Shown: positions 1 to 7,863 of the stretch, in pieces | Layout: every line of letters starts with the position of its first letter | How positions within the stretch are numbered: the stretch's first letter is position 1 | Assembly: GCA_964472015.1 (NCBI GenBank) | Contig: CAYYIP010000005.1 | Coordinates: 1-64,000, forward strand | Reading direction: 5' to 3' | From: JAAYTD01 sp964472015 | GTDB lineage: Bacteria > Bacteroidota > Ignavibacteria > Kapaibacteriales > UBA2268 | DNA: 64,000 nucleotides | Notes under the pieces: generated by a model | What the model was told of the DNA's origin: nothing | The model's input: only the letters and a program-made list of their open reading frames with translations | The model's database searches: none | Program-made: the position numbers and the translations under genes

Positions 1-593
1 AATGTAATATATGATCCTTTTAATTTATTTGGTGATAAATCTAAATTTACAATTCCTTTTTTTCTTTTTCCTAAAATATCATAATCATTTAAAGCTTCAC
101 TTTCTTTTAAATAATTTTTTAACAAATCTTTAGCAAATTCCATTTTTAATGGTCTCTTAAAATAACAGATAATGTGAAAAGATTCTTTACCAGTATATTT
201 AATTTTTAAAGAATCAACAAATTTACATTTTAACATTTCATAATAAACATTTGATGTAGCTTCTTTTGCCATTTTAAAATTATCAATATCAATATCAATA
301 ATTCCATATGGGTTTATACTACGCATAGTTGAATGAATACTTATTGTTCTTCCCGTTATAAATTTATCATATGTTGACATATTTAAAAAAATTGGTTCAC
401 CTTTATATTTTCTTGAAACAACAAATCTATTAGTATCAATAGCAATAAAAAATAATATTTGTCTTAATTTTGTTTCATTAAGAATAAGATTTTTATTTTT
501 TTGATAATAATTCCAAATATCAATTTCTTTTAAACCTTTTGGATAGAAATTATTCTTTATTACAATTGTTTCTGGATTCTTAGGAAAAGACAC
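1..593 (-). CDS. LigD-Pol / archaeo-eukaryotic primase-like protein, 3' end outside window
   Basis: The gene runs off the left edge, so about 197 N-terminal residues are visible. The start is a GTG at 593-591, eight bases after a GGGAG ribosome binding site. The protein opens with YPKGLKEIDIWNYY, resembling the start of bacterial LigD polymerase domains (P-G-x-T-K-x-D-x-x-x-YY). It continues with an IDIDIDN acidic motif, which fits the metal-binding DxD of the archaeo-eukaryotic primase superfamily, and GKESFHIICYFKRPL, which fits the S/G-G-x-G-x-H-V nucleotide-binding strand. Near the edge, NLDLSPNKLKGSY matches the region of the third acidic residue. Expected role: primase or gap-filling polymerase in DNA repair or replication. 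A separate LigD phosphoesterase-like domain lies at 29053-30354. Family assignment is from motifs only; a diverged primase outside the LigD group is the main alternative. Confidence 0.6.
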   Translation of the reverse strand, partial: MSFPKNPETIVIKNNFYPKGLKEIDIWNYYQKNKNLILNETKLRQILFFIAIDTNRFVVSRKYKGEPIFLNMSTYDKFITGRTISIHSTMRSINPYGIIDIDIDNFKMAKEATSNVYYEMLKCKFVDSLKIKYTGKESFHIICYFKRPLKMEFAKDLLKNYLKESEALNDYDILGKRKKGIVNLDLSPNKLKGSYIT

Positions 594-659
594 TATGTTT
601 TTCTCCCTTTTTCTTTTAATTTTGTTCTAATACTTTAATTTCAATTTTAATGATTATAG

Positions 660-680
660 TCTATATATATTAATTAGTGA
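660..680 (+). promoter_or_regulatory. Candidate phage promoter motif, copy 1
   Basis: The sequence TCTATATATATTAATTAGTGA lies 23 bases before the ATG of the small gene at 704. Near-identical copies occur before other isolated genes (17111, 17444, 50912) and, on the minus strand, at 5419 and 16398. The recurrence only in intergenic sites, always oriented toward a gene or structured RNA, is what supports a promoter. The start point is not known. Confidence 0.55.
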
Positions 681-703
681 ATAAAAAAAGAGGAGGATAC
701 AAA

Positions 704-961
704 ATGTCAAAAGTAGAAAAAATGTTTGAAAAGATGTTAAGCGTTATCAAAAACGAATCGTCGGATGTAGACACATCGTTTAGAATTGTAAGCATCGTGT
801 TGTTTGTGATTTTCTTTGTTTTCTTTGGACGGGCTGTAAAGTATGGGACAACCGCCAAAAATCGGTTTGTGTTCACACTGGTTATTTCGGTTCTGTCAAG
901 CATGTACACGTCAATCAACAACATTTTAACACTCAGATACATAGCAAGAAAAAAGATGTAA
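704..961 (+). CDS. Small two-helix membrane protein, 85 aa
   Basis: The start is the ATG at 704, which follows an AGAGGAGG ribosome binding site; an in-frame ATG at 677 lacks one. The product begins MSKVEKMFEKML and has two hydrophobic segments, about residues 27-45 (rich in V, I, F) and 55-72, with a basic ARKKM tail, so it is probably an inner-membrane protein. No family is recognised. It is a monocistronic unit: promoter motif directly upstream, strong terminator directly downstream, and minus-strand genes on both sides. Its codon use is visibly different, with CG-containing codons such as TCG, ACG and CGG that are rare in the rest of the window. This suggests recent acquisition or selection for expression. 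Function unknown; a host-interaction or superinfection role is only a guess. Confidence 0.7.
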   Translation: MSKVEKMFEKMLSVIKNESSDVDTSFRIVSIVLFVIFFVFFGRAVKYGTTAKNRFVFTLVISVLSSMYTSINNILTLRYIARKKM

Positions 962-970
962 AAGAAAAAA

Positions 971-1007
971 ATCACGGATATGATTTTAAAATATCCGTGA
1001 TTTTTTT
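971..1007. terminator. Bidirectional intrinsic terminator
   Basis: An 11-bp stem ATCACGGATAT / ATATCCGTGAT (971-981 and 991-1001) has a 9-base loop, a T-run after it and an A-run before it. It can end transcription from the small gene on the plus strand and from the converging minus-strand side. The glycosyltransferase gene on the minus strand ends 11 bases beyond it. Confidence 0.85.
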
Positions 1008-1017
1008 GTCTAAAAAT

Positions 1018-1944
1018 TTAAATATCTAATTCTTTTTTAACAGTATTTATAAATTGAGTAACTCTAATTGAATTATTATGATATTTTCTAACTAATTCCA
1101 TTCCTTGTCTTGCAATATTTTCTCTAATTGAATCATTCTTAAGAAAAAATCTAATTTTAGAATCTAAATCTTTTAAATCGTTATAAATAACTAAATGTTT
1201 ATCTTTAATAAAACCATTTTCAAAAAGGTCCTCAGGTTCATTAGCTAACATAAAAGACCCACAAGATAGAAATTCAAAATATTTTATACTAGGAGAATTA
1301 AAAATATTATTACTTGTTATACAAATCTTTGATTCATTTATTTTTTTTACATATTCTTGATGAACAATTTTTTTTGAATAAACATTAATATTTTTATCCA
1401 TTCTTTTTACATAATGTCTTATCTCTTCTCTCATCGGATAAGTTTCTTTAGATGTTGAAAAAGCTCCACAAAAAACATCAATTTTTTTTGCACAATTTAT
1501 TTTTTTATATATTTCAGTATCAACTGAAAATAAATTTAAATGAGCTTTTTTACATACTCCATTTTTTACTAAATTTTTAACAACATGACCACAAACACCA
1601 AAATAAATATCATATTTATCTCTATTAAATAATTTATGATTCCATTCATATGTACCGCTTGTTGCTTTTGGAAAATAATCAACTGCAATATGAGCTTTAG
1701 GTATATCTGTAATTTCACCAAGACCCTTGAAGGGAAGTGTATATTTTAATCCATATGTAATGATTAAATCAAATTTATTATCATATTCTTTTATTAATTC
1801 AGATATTGGTTTTTCAGGTATATAATTAGGAAAACCATCTCCATAATATACAACATCATGATGTTTAGAAAATTCATTTCTGAATAATTGATGGGTCCAA
1901 TTATATCTATTTATTTGATTTGGTGATAACATTAAAATTCTCAA
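1018..1944 (-). CDS. CgeB-like glycosyltransferase (GT-B fold)
   Basis: A 308-aa protein starting at TTG 1944 with an AAGGAG site seven bases upstream. It begins MRILMLSPNQINRY, a Rossmann-type first strand. The C-terminal half holds the GT4/CgeB signature region: SPSIKYFEFLSCGSFMLANE, where a sugar-nucleotide-binding E normally sits, followed by a C-terminal helical segment (EN-ARQGMELVRKYHN) typical of CgeB-type spore/phage glycosyltransferases. Expected role: transfer of a sugar from a nucleotide donor to a protein or glycan acceptor in the cytoplasm. It is the last gene of the minus-strand block and lies next to acetyltransferase and GT2 genes, so it probably acts in the same modification pathway. 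Acceptor unknown. Confidence 0.75.
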   Translation of the reverse strand: MRILMLSPNQINRYNWTHQLFRNEFSKHHDVVYYGDGFPNYIPEKPISELIKEYDNKFDLIITYGLKYTLPFKGLGEITDIPKAHIAVDYFPKATSGTYEWNHKLFNRDKYDIYFGVCGHVVKNLVKNGVCKKAHLNLFSVDTEIYKKINCAKKIDVFCGAFSTSKETYPMREEIRHYVKRMDKNINVYSKKIVHQEYVKKINESKICITSNNIFNSPSIKYFEFLSCGSFMLANEPEDLFENGFIKDKHLVIYNDLKDLDSKIRFFLKNDSIRENIARQGMELVRKYHNNSIRVTQFINTVKKELDI

Positions 1945-1977
1945 TTATTATCTCCTTTTTCTTTTTTTGTAAAATTT

Positions 1978-2538
1978 TTAAAAATGTGTTTCAACAAATT
2001 TGTTAATGTCTTTCATTAACTCAATATTATCTTTAATCTTTTTCACATCCCAATCCCACCATTTAATTTTCAATAATTTTGAAATGATAATTTCAGAAAA
2101 TCTATAACGAATAATCTTTGCAGGATTACCAACAGCTATAGCATAAGGAGGAATATTTTTTGCAACTACTGATTTTGCTCCAATTACTGCACCATTTGAA
2201 ATTGTTACTCCAGATAGTATTGTTGTATCATATCCAACCCAAATATCATTTTCTAAAATAATATCACCTTTACTAATTTCATATTTTTGACCTTTGAACC
2301 AATTTAGTTGTTTTTGCATTTTAATTGATGTGAAGGGATATGTTGTAACCCAATCAATTCTATGCTCAGATCCCAACAAAAACATTACTTTTTCAGCAAT
2401 TGAATTAAATTTACCTATTCTTATTTTACCTTCTGCTCCCCATTTTATTACTTCCGGTTTACCATACGTATAGTCACCAACTTCACAATATGGTAAATTT
2501 AGATAATCTTTCGTAAAAAATGTATTATTTTTGCTCAT
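1978..2538 (-). CDS. Hexapeptide-repeat O-acetyltransferase (CatB/xenobiotic type)
   Basis: A 186-aa protein of the left-handed beta-helix family. GKFNSIAEKVMFLLGSEHR contains the conserved GS-x-H segment of CatB/Vat-type enzymes, followed by ILENDIWVGYDTTILSGVTI, GAVIGAKSVV and AVGNPAKIIRYRF, the usual closing motif with NPAK. Length matches CatB-like enzymes (about 190-210 aa). The catalytic His equivalent is in the GSEHR motif. The gene starts 14 bases inside the 3' end of the upstream GT2 gene, so the two are translationally linked. In this context it most likely acetylates a sugar made or placed by neighbouring glycosyltransferases rather than an antibiotic. High confidence for the family, low for the substrate. 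Confidence 0.85.
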   Translation of the reverse strand: MSKNNTFFTKDYLNLPYCEVGDYTYGKPEVIKWGAEGKIRIGKFNSIAEKVMFLLGSEHRIDWVTTYPFTSIKMQKQLNWFKGQKYEISKGDIILENDIWVGYDTTILSGVTISNGAVIGAKSVVAKNIPPYAIAVGNPAKIIRYRFSEIIISKLLKIKWWDWDVKKIKDNIELMKDINKFVETHF

Positions 2539-3208
2539 CTAATTGTTTTTTTATTTTAATCCATTTTTCTCTTTCATTATTTAATTGAGGATATGGTAAT
2601 CCTTTATTTATTATTTCATTTACTGTTGTTGTACTACCGTAATGATAAATAAAATTTCCCATCATTTTAAATATTTCATATTTTTGTTTCTTAGCACAAT
2701 AAAATAAATAATCATCTCCATGAGTTCTATCTAATTCTTCAGGAATATACCCATATTTATAAATAATTTCTTTTTTGATTGTAAAAGCCCAACCTTCTCT
2801 TTTTTTAATCGGTTTTAAGAAAAAATTTTCTGTACTTTCAAATACTTTTGATTTTTCTTGCACTGTTTCGGGTACACATATACCAGTAGATTTATTTTCC
2901 ATTGTCTTTAAAATGTTTTGAAAGAAAAATTTATTGATAATAATATCATTATTTAAAATACTGATTATCTTATTTTTTGAATGATCAATACCAAAATTCC
3001 AGGATTTATTCACACCCATATTACTTTTAAAGTGAAAATAGTAAATATTTAAATCAAAAAATTCATCTTTTAATTTAGAAGTCTCATCAATACTTCCATT
3101 ATCAATCAAAATAATCTCATCAGGTTTAACTGTATTTTCTCTGATGTTTTTAAAAAGATCTTTTGTCAATTGACATTGATTTAAAACTGGAATTATTACT
3201 GAAATCAT
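2525..3208 (-). CDS. Family 2 glycosyltransferase (GT-A)
   Basis: A 227-aa protein starting MISVIIPVLNQCQLTKDLF, the canonical GT2 opening. It has the nucleotide-binding LIDNGSIDET motif and a DxD-equivalent SILNNDIIIN around residue 90. The C-terminal part HGDDYLFYCAKKQKYEIF resembles the ED-x-D catalytic-base region of GT2 enzymes. Shorter than many GT2 proteins but with all core motifs. It overlaps the acetyltransferase downstream by 14 bases. Likely transfers a sugar from a UDP- or dTDP-donor in the cytoplasm; acceptor unknown. Confidence 0.85.
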   Translation of the reverse strand: MISVIIPVLNQCQLTKDLFKNIRENTVKPDEIILIDNGSIDETSKLKDEFFDLNIYYFHFKSNMGVNKSWNFGIDHSKNKIISILNNDIIINKFFFQNILKTMENKSTGICVPETVQEKSKVFESTENFFLKPIKKREGWAFTIKKEIIYKYGYIPEELDRTHGDDYLFYCAKKQKYEIFKMMGNFIYHYGSTTTVNEIINKGLPYPQLNNEREKWIKIKKQLDEQK

Positions 3209-3246
3209 TTTTAAATTTATCCTAATTATTTTTTTAGATAATTAAA

Positions 3247-4473
3247 TTAATTTTCAGCGTGAAATAAATATCTTATTCCTCCGTGAACTGTCGTTTCAGA
3301 TATAAGCTTAACTTTTTTATATCCAAAAGAATTCAAATAATTAAAAATATCTTTGTAATCTTTAAGTTCAATTTCTAAATATTTTCCTTTACTTTCTTTA
3401 TGTGCTGTTTGAAAGAATAAATGTTTTGTATGTTTTTGAATTTCATTCATTACTTTTCTAGCGCCCGATGTGCCAATTGCTTTTCTTATCCACATATGAA
3501 CATTAAGTAAAAATGTAACATCATAATTATCTTCTAATTTAAAATTTTCATTAACTTTATCATTAACTTCAAATTCATGAAGATTATATATTCTTTTTAT
3601 ATCATTTAAAAATTTCCTTACATAATCATCACCTTCATATGCTACAATTTTTTTAGGTGAAAAATCTCTTATACTATTAAATGAAAAATAACCATTTGCC
3701 GCTCCAACGTCTAAAATATTTATATTTTTAGGAATAGAATATTCATTACAAATATCTTGGTATTCTTTAATACAAGCTGTTTTATGAACTCTAAATTTAT
3801 CTTTCCAATCGGGTATATCTACAATATGATATGCCCATCCTAATTTTCTAGATGATCCCCCAAAGATATATGAACCTACATTTTTCTCAAATTCTTTTAA
3901 AACTTCAAACATCTCTTTATCAACTATTTTAACATTAGAATTAAATTCATTAATTAACATCGATATTGCTTCACTATCATTTTTGGAGTAAGCTTCATTA
4001 AAACCTGGGGGTGTTTCTTTAAATTCTTCTCCTTTATTTATAGACCAATAAAAATCAGAAAGTTTTAATGTTTTTGATTTTTCATCAAATAAAATATTAT
4101 TTGGATTTACATCTCTGTGAATAATATTTGATTCATTAAGATCTTTTCTAATATTTTCAAATTGTTGAATAACTTCATTTTTACTCAAAAAAAATAATAA
4201 TCTTCTTATATTAGATAAATTTATTTGTTTAGTTGTTCCCAAAGCAAATGAAAGTCTTTGCATTTTCAAACTTCTTTCACTTATTTTTTGTGAAGGTAAA
4301 ATATTTTTACTTTTTATTTGACTTGAAAAAAATACTTCTCTATCTACAGATGATTTTTCATTTACAGGATGATCTGTATATGTTTTTACAACAAAATCAT
4401 CTTTAGAAATAACTTCTGATCTTTTTGATTTATATAAAATATTACTTTCTAATTTCTTTAAATTATCAGACAT
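3247..4473 (-). CDS. Kinase-methyltransferase fusion (polysaccharide-modifying type)
   Basis: A 408-aa two-domain protein. Residues about 20-165 look like a eukaryotic-type kinase fold: SNIIHRDVNPNNILFDEK is the catalytic loop (H-R-D-x-N-x-x-N) and LKLSDFYW is the metal-binding DFG position with DFY. Residues about 245-408 form a class I SAM-dependent methyltransferase, with NINILDVGAANGYFSF as the glycine-rich SAM site, AYEGDD as the acidic second-strand end, and TFLLNVHMW as motif IV. The same two activities occur, in the opposite order, in WbdD, the O-antigen chain-terminating kinase/methyltransferase. Between glycosyltransferase genes it could cap a glycan by phosphorylation and methylation. 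That role is inference; the two domains are well supported. Confidence 0.75.
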   Translation of the reverse strand: MSDNLKKLESNILYKSKRSEVISKDDFVVKTYTDHPVNEKSSVDREVFFSSQIKSKNILPSQKISERSLKMQRLSFALGTTKQINLSNIRRLLFFLSKNEVIQQFENIRKDLNESNIIHRDVNPNNILFDEKSKTLKLSDFYWSINKGEEFKETPPGFNEAYSKNDSEAISMLINEFNSNVKIVDKEMFEVLKEFEKNVGSYIFGGSSRKLGWAYHIVDIPDWKDKFRVHKTACIKEYQDICNEYSIPKNINILDVGAANGYFSFNSIRDFSPKKIVAYEGDDYVRKFLNDIKRIYNLHEFEVNDKVNENFKLEDNYDVTFLLNVHMWIRKAIGTSGARKVMNEIQKHTKHLFFQTAHKESKGKYLEIELKDYKDIFNYLNSFGYKKVKLISETTVHGGIRYLFHAEN

Positions 4474-4488
4474 TAATATCTCCTAATC

Positions 4489-5181
4489 TTATAATTTCTT
4501 TTCTTCCCAATTAATAAAACCAATTTGTTTATGATATTTTGTTGTTTCCATCCATTCTCTACCTATATCTTTAATTAAAATTCCATTTCCTTCTTTTGTA
4601 TAAATAACATGTTTCCATTTACAAATAAAACGAGTTCTTTTATTTAAATTACTACATCTCAATTGTTTTTCTGGATTTAATTTATCATTCATCATCTTAA
4701 CAACTTCTTTTATAAATTTACCATTAAATAATGTTGGATTTAATGATAATTTTTCATGATAAACAAAATCTTTAATTTTTTTACCTGTTTCTTTTTGATC
4801 TGTTTTACTTAAACGTAATGATGCAATATCTGAATTATTATTTAAAATATTAATCATTGAATTTAAATTAATGTTTTTTATTAAGAACCAATCATCTTCC
4901 AAATGAAAAACATAATCTGATTCAACCTGTTTCCAACACCAAATAACGGCTTTTGGAAAATTTGGTTCTTTGGGAAAATTATAAACAATATTATCAAAAA
5001 AATTTTTTGTAATATCTAACATTTTTTGTTGATTATATTTATCATCACCTATGGGATCTACGTTTAAAATAACTCTATATTTAAAATTATTTTTTAATAG
5101 TTTTGATTTAAATGAATCTAATGTGATATATAATAATTCTGGCCTAATTGTTGCAGAAATTGTAATATCTATTTGTTTCAC
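4489..5181 (-). CDS. GT-A type glycosyltransferase
   Basis: A 230-aa protein beginning MKQIDITISATIRPELLYIT, matching phage and polysaccharide-cluster GT-A enzymes that start with a T/S-x-R-P-x-L loop. VILNVDPIGDDKY and YVFHLEDDWFLIK supply the nucleotide-binding and metal-binding (EDDW) motifs around residue 95. The C-terminal part has TRFICKWKHVIYTKEGNGIL. It is followed upstream on the minus strand by a structured non-coding element (5213-5415) instead of a directly adjacent gene. Cytoplasmic sugar transfer; acceptor unknown. Confidence 0.7.
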   Translation of the reverse strand: MKQIDITISATIRPELLYITLDSFKSKLLKNNFKYRVILNVDPIGDDKYNQQKMLDITKNFFDNIVYNFPKEPNFPKAVIWCWKQVESDYVFHLEDDWFLIKNINLNSMINILNNNSDIASLRLSKTDQKETGKKIKDFVYHEKLSLNPTLFNGKFIKEVVKMMNDKLNPEKQLRCSNLNKRTRFICKWKHVIYTKEGNGILIKDIGREWMETTKYHKQIGFINWEEKKL

Positions 5182-5209
5182 AATTAATCATCCTTTTTAA
5201 ATTTTTAGC

Positions 5210-5417
5210 AAAAAAAACAATGAGCAAAGTTGATTTATTCTGCAAAATCAACCATCTCTACCTATGGTTATTGCAGTAACCATAAATCTCCGGTTTAATG
5301 TTTTACAACATTTTTGTGTTATTAGATTTCCCGGAGACCATTGTTCTTAAAATAGAAGTTACCACACATTTTCCAGATAATCTCCGAATCATGTGTCGCG
5401 AAAGGTATATCTTCTAC
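5210..5417 (-). ncRNA. Structured RNA element, about 205 nt, unidentified
   Basis: Read on the minus strand, the element starts a few bases after a promoter-like motif (5436-5419). First comes a long hairpin: 5411-5415 with 5354-5358, 5404-5407 with 5360-5363, and 5391-5396 with 5364-5369. Next is a three-hairpin multiloop closed by a 7-bp stem (5339-5345 with 5216-5222), whose arms are 5331-5337/5287-5293, 5277-5284/5263-5270 and 5245-5252/5229-5236. The closing strand CATTGTT runs into a T-run, so it also looks like a terminator. All arms are perfect or nearly so. There is no open reading frame of note. It does not fit tRNA (too long, no anticodon or T-arm). Family not recognised; strand chosen from promoter and T-run. 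Confidence 0.6.
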
Positions 5418-5418
5418 T

Positions 5419-5436
5419 TCACTAATTAATATATAG
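5419..5436 (-). promoter_or_regulatory. Candidate phage promoter motif, minus-strand copy
   Basis: On the minus strand the sequence is TCTATATATTAATTAGTGA, two bases shorter in its TA tract than the other copies. It lies directly upstream of the structured RNA at 5210-5417 and would transcribe toward lower coordinates. Confidence 0.5.
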
Positions 5437-5454
5437 AACTTCTTTGTTATAATT

Positions 5455-6432
5455 TTAATTATTTTCAAGAATTTGCATAAATTTTTTCATATTCTTTTTG
5501 CGATCGCCTATTTCTAAAATTCTATTTCTTGCATTTTTGCCTAATATTTTTTGTTTTTCAAAATCAAAAAGTATTTTTTCTATACCATTTATAAATGAAT
5601 CATAATCATTATTTGTTACAATTCCGGTTGAATTATTCCAAAGATAATCCTGTGTTCCTGCCATTTCTGTGTTTGTTCCAATTATACAACATTCAGTTAA
5701 CATTGCCTCAGCAGGAGTGATATGAAGTCCTTCTAACTCACTCGTGGCTAGCCATATATTGATTTTATTATATACATTATTCTTTTCCTTTTTCGATGGA
5801 TTATAGATGAAATTAACCCCACTTTTTTGAAATTTATCTTCAATACCAAAAAGATATAATGAAATATCATATTTCTTTTTTAAATCATGATATGCTTGTA
5901 AAATCCATTCGGTTCTCTTTGTTTTTCTCTTTCCCCCAGAATTAAATAAACCACCTAAAGTTATTTTATCATAATTTCTTTTATTATTTGGATAAAATTC
6001 ATCAAGATCATAACCAGGAAAACATTTATATGATGGAATTAAAAATGAAGCTAATTTATTTTGAAGGCATGTGCTATTTACTATTTTAACACACGATGAT
6101 TGTTTTAAAATATTAACAAGATTTCCTTCAGGATAAACCCACGTTTCCCATCCTCTAATATAAACAAATTTATTCTTAATTTTACATTTTTCTGTTGAAC
6201 TTAAAGATTTCATTCCAGTTGCTATAATAATATCCGCATTTGGAAATTCATTAATATCTTTAATAATTAAATGTTTACATCTTAATTCATTCCAAGTATA
6301 ATAATTTTTATATGAATCGACAATAATTACTTCATTACCTAAATCTGATAATGTATTTGCAGAATTTACCAGAGTATGACTCCCACCATTATTATTTAAT
6401 CCTACCTGAAATAAATTAAAAATAATCTTCAA
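5455..6432 (-). CDS. Family 4 glycosyltransferase (GT-B)
   Basis: A 325-aa protein starting at TTG 6432 behind an AAGGAA site. It opens MKIIFNLFQVGLNNNGGSHT, with the GG-loop of GT-B N-terminal domains. The C-terminal domain has KITLGGLFNSGGKRKTKRTE, then WLATSELEGLHITPAEAMLT, the GT4 E-x7-E donor-binding signature (E in SELEG and E in AEAM). It is the first gene downstream of the PAAR and fibre genes in the minus block. Expected to transfer a sugar from a nucleotide donor; acceptor unknown. Confidence 0.85.
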   Translation of the reverse strand: MKIIFNLFQVGLNNNGGSHTLVNSANTLSDLGNEVIIVDSYKNYYTWNELRCKHLIIKDINEFPNADIIIATGMKSLSSTEKCKIKNKFVYIRGWETWVYPEGNLVNILKQSSCVKIVNSTCLQNKLASFLIPSYKCFPGYDLDEFYPNNKRNYDKITLGGLFNSGGKRKTKRTEWILQAYHDLKKKYDISLYLFGIEDKFQKSGVNFIYNPSKKEKNNVYNKINIWLATSELEGLHITPAEAMLTECCIIGTNTEMAGTQDYLWNNSTGIVTNNDYDSFINGIEKILFDFEKQKILGKNARNRILEIGDRKKNMKKFMQILENN

Positions 6433-6446
6433 TTTTTTTCCTTAAT

Positions 6447-6746
6447 TTAGCCAGAAAAATGATTGTCAGATCCTGTTACAATAATTCCATTAAAACATCC
6501 AGAGAAAACAGAATTTACCGTTGCCTGGCCTATTCCTTCACATAATACATTTTGAGATCCTGTTACTAACATACTAACATGACCACAATTTGCCATAATT
6601 AGATTAAAAATCTTTGCAGATGGTAAATCGTTAACCAATTTAAGATTTGATCCAGTTATAATAATTCCACATGTATTAATTGGACTATCATGACAATAAC
6701 ATGTTCCAATACCAATTGATTTTAAAGCTAAGGCTGTTGCAGGCAT
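6447..6746 (-). CDS. PAAR-family tail spike tip protein
   Basis: A 99-aa protein with the repeat pattern of PAAR proteins: it begins MPATALALKSIGIGTCYCHD, then GIIITGSNLKLVNDLPSAKI, then a CGH step with LVTGSQNV, and ends GIIVTGSDNHF. The repeated (I/V)-x-TGS turns, the central D-L-P-x-A segment and Cys/His residues (C16, C18, H19, C26, C54, H56) match the zinc-binding cone that caps contractile-tail and type VI secretion spikes (T4 gp5.4). It should sit on the tip of the gp5/VgrG-like spike encoded at 39151-40068. Ribosome binding site TTAGGAG lies before the ATG. Length is the usual size. This anchors the minus block partly to tail structure. Confidence 0.8.
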   Translation of the reverse strand: MPATALALKSIGIGTCYCHDSPINTCGIIITGSNLKLVNDLPSAKIFNLIMANCGHVSMLVTGSQNVLCEGIGQATVNSVFSGCFNGIIVTGSDNHFSG

Positions 6747-6759
6747 ATTTTAAATTCTC

Positions 6760-7857
6760 CTAATCTAAAACTGATTGTAAAGCTCCTGGTAAACTTCTAT
6801 ATTTATCACTATTGGATTCCATAAGATTTTTTGCGTTTTGTAAAATATTAATATTTTCTTTTAATCCATAAGTTCCTGTATTATCAAAAGGATGTACAAT
6901 TAAATCATGACCATATTCCCATTTTTCAATAAATTCTATTATATTTGAATCATAAGGTGAATTATATTTTATTCCACCCCAAAAAATAGCATTTTGATCG
7001 CTAAGAATACTTTCAGATAAAGTAATTGTTGTTTGATCTAATAATACATCATATATTTTTTCAGAAATATTACAAAATACAAGATTAGTATAATAACCTA
7101 ATTCTGTATCATATTTTCCAAATCCTATTGTCTTTAATGGTATAGGTTCATATGTTGGATCTGAAGTTCCTCCGGTCCCAGAAGAACCACCATCTGTTGT
7201 TCCATAACCTGTTGAAATGATTGCTTTTCCTATAATTTGTTTTGAAAATTGTATTATAATATTATTTGAATCTATAGCGATTATTTCACCAGGACTTATT
7301 ATCTTATTATTATCATCATAAACAGAAACAAGAACATATTGTGAACCTAGATTATGATTTATTGTCCATGTTTGACTAGATGTATCTTGATCATGTAAAT
7401 ATGAAGCTCCATTGACTTCATTTTCACTTAAAACCCCAAATGTTGAAAATGACATAACTTGCAACTCTTCTGATGTTGTGATCTCAGGAAATTGATCAAC
7501 AACATTACCTGAAATTATAATTGTATTTCCACTTCCACTAAAATGAGGTTTAGTTAAATCATTATTATCATATTTTCGATTCATAAGTATAAAATCTGTT
7601 AAATTTCCAATACCATTATAATTAATTGAATTATCAAAATTTGGAGTTATTTGTAAAACATAATCTATCATACTATATTTATTATAGAGATAATCTATAA
7701 GCTCATTTGCAATATTAGAACAATAGTTATTTTGAATTGCATCCATTTCATCTTGAAGTTTGGCAATTCTTTTTTCTATATTAGGTATATTGTTCTCAAA
7801 AGACTGAGCATTTTGTTCACTTTCTTTAATCATTTTAAGAAGAATATCTTGAGACAT
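6760..7857 (-). CDS. Tail fibre / baseplate-associated protein
   Basis: A 365-aa protein. Residues about 1-50 are a predicted coiled coil (SEQNAQSFENNIPNIEKRIA). The middle holds TWTINHNLGSQYVLVSVYDD followed by I-x-P-G-E-I-I and a final GKAIISTGYG, a beta-rich module common in phage tail fibres (W-x-I-x-HNLG, then a strand with x-F and G-x-A). A Gly/Ser/Thr-rich linker (GTTDGGSSGTGGTSDP) separates a C-terminal domain of unknown fold. It starts 14 bases upstream of the PAAR gene in the same operon, which supports a baseplate or fibre role. The C-terminal domain could contact the receptor; that is inference. Confidence 0.6.
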   Translation of the reverse strand: MSQDILLKMIKESEQNAQSFENNIPNIEKRIAKLQDEMDAIQNNYCSNIANELIDYLYNKYSMIDYVLQITPNFDNSINYNGIGNLTDFILMNRKYDNNDLTKPHFSGSGNTIIISGNVVDQFPEITTSEELQVMSFSTFGVLSENEVNGASYLHDQDTSSQTWTINHNLGSQYVLVSVYDDNNKIISPGEIIAIDSNNIIIQFSKQIIGKAIISTGYGTTDGGSSGTGGTSDPTYEPIPLKTIGFGKYDTELGYYTNLVFCNISEKIYDVLLDQTTITLSESILSDQNAIFWGGIKYNSPYDSNIIEFIEKWEYGHDLIVHPFDNTGTYGLKENINILQNAKNLMESNSDKYRSLPGALQSVLD

Positions 7858-7863
7858 TTTAAA

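Noticed and set aside
670..975. Minus-strand frame of 101 codons opposite the 85-aa gene
   Set aside because: It has no ribosome binding site and crosses the terminator and promoter motif; the plus-strand gene has both and a plausible protein.
5210..5417. tRNA or tRNA-like cloverleaf, because of a 7-bp closing stem and three arms
   Set aside because: The multiloop is about 130 bases, arms have wrong lengths, and no T-loop or anticodon loop is present. No tRNA was found elsewhere by eye.
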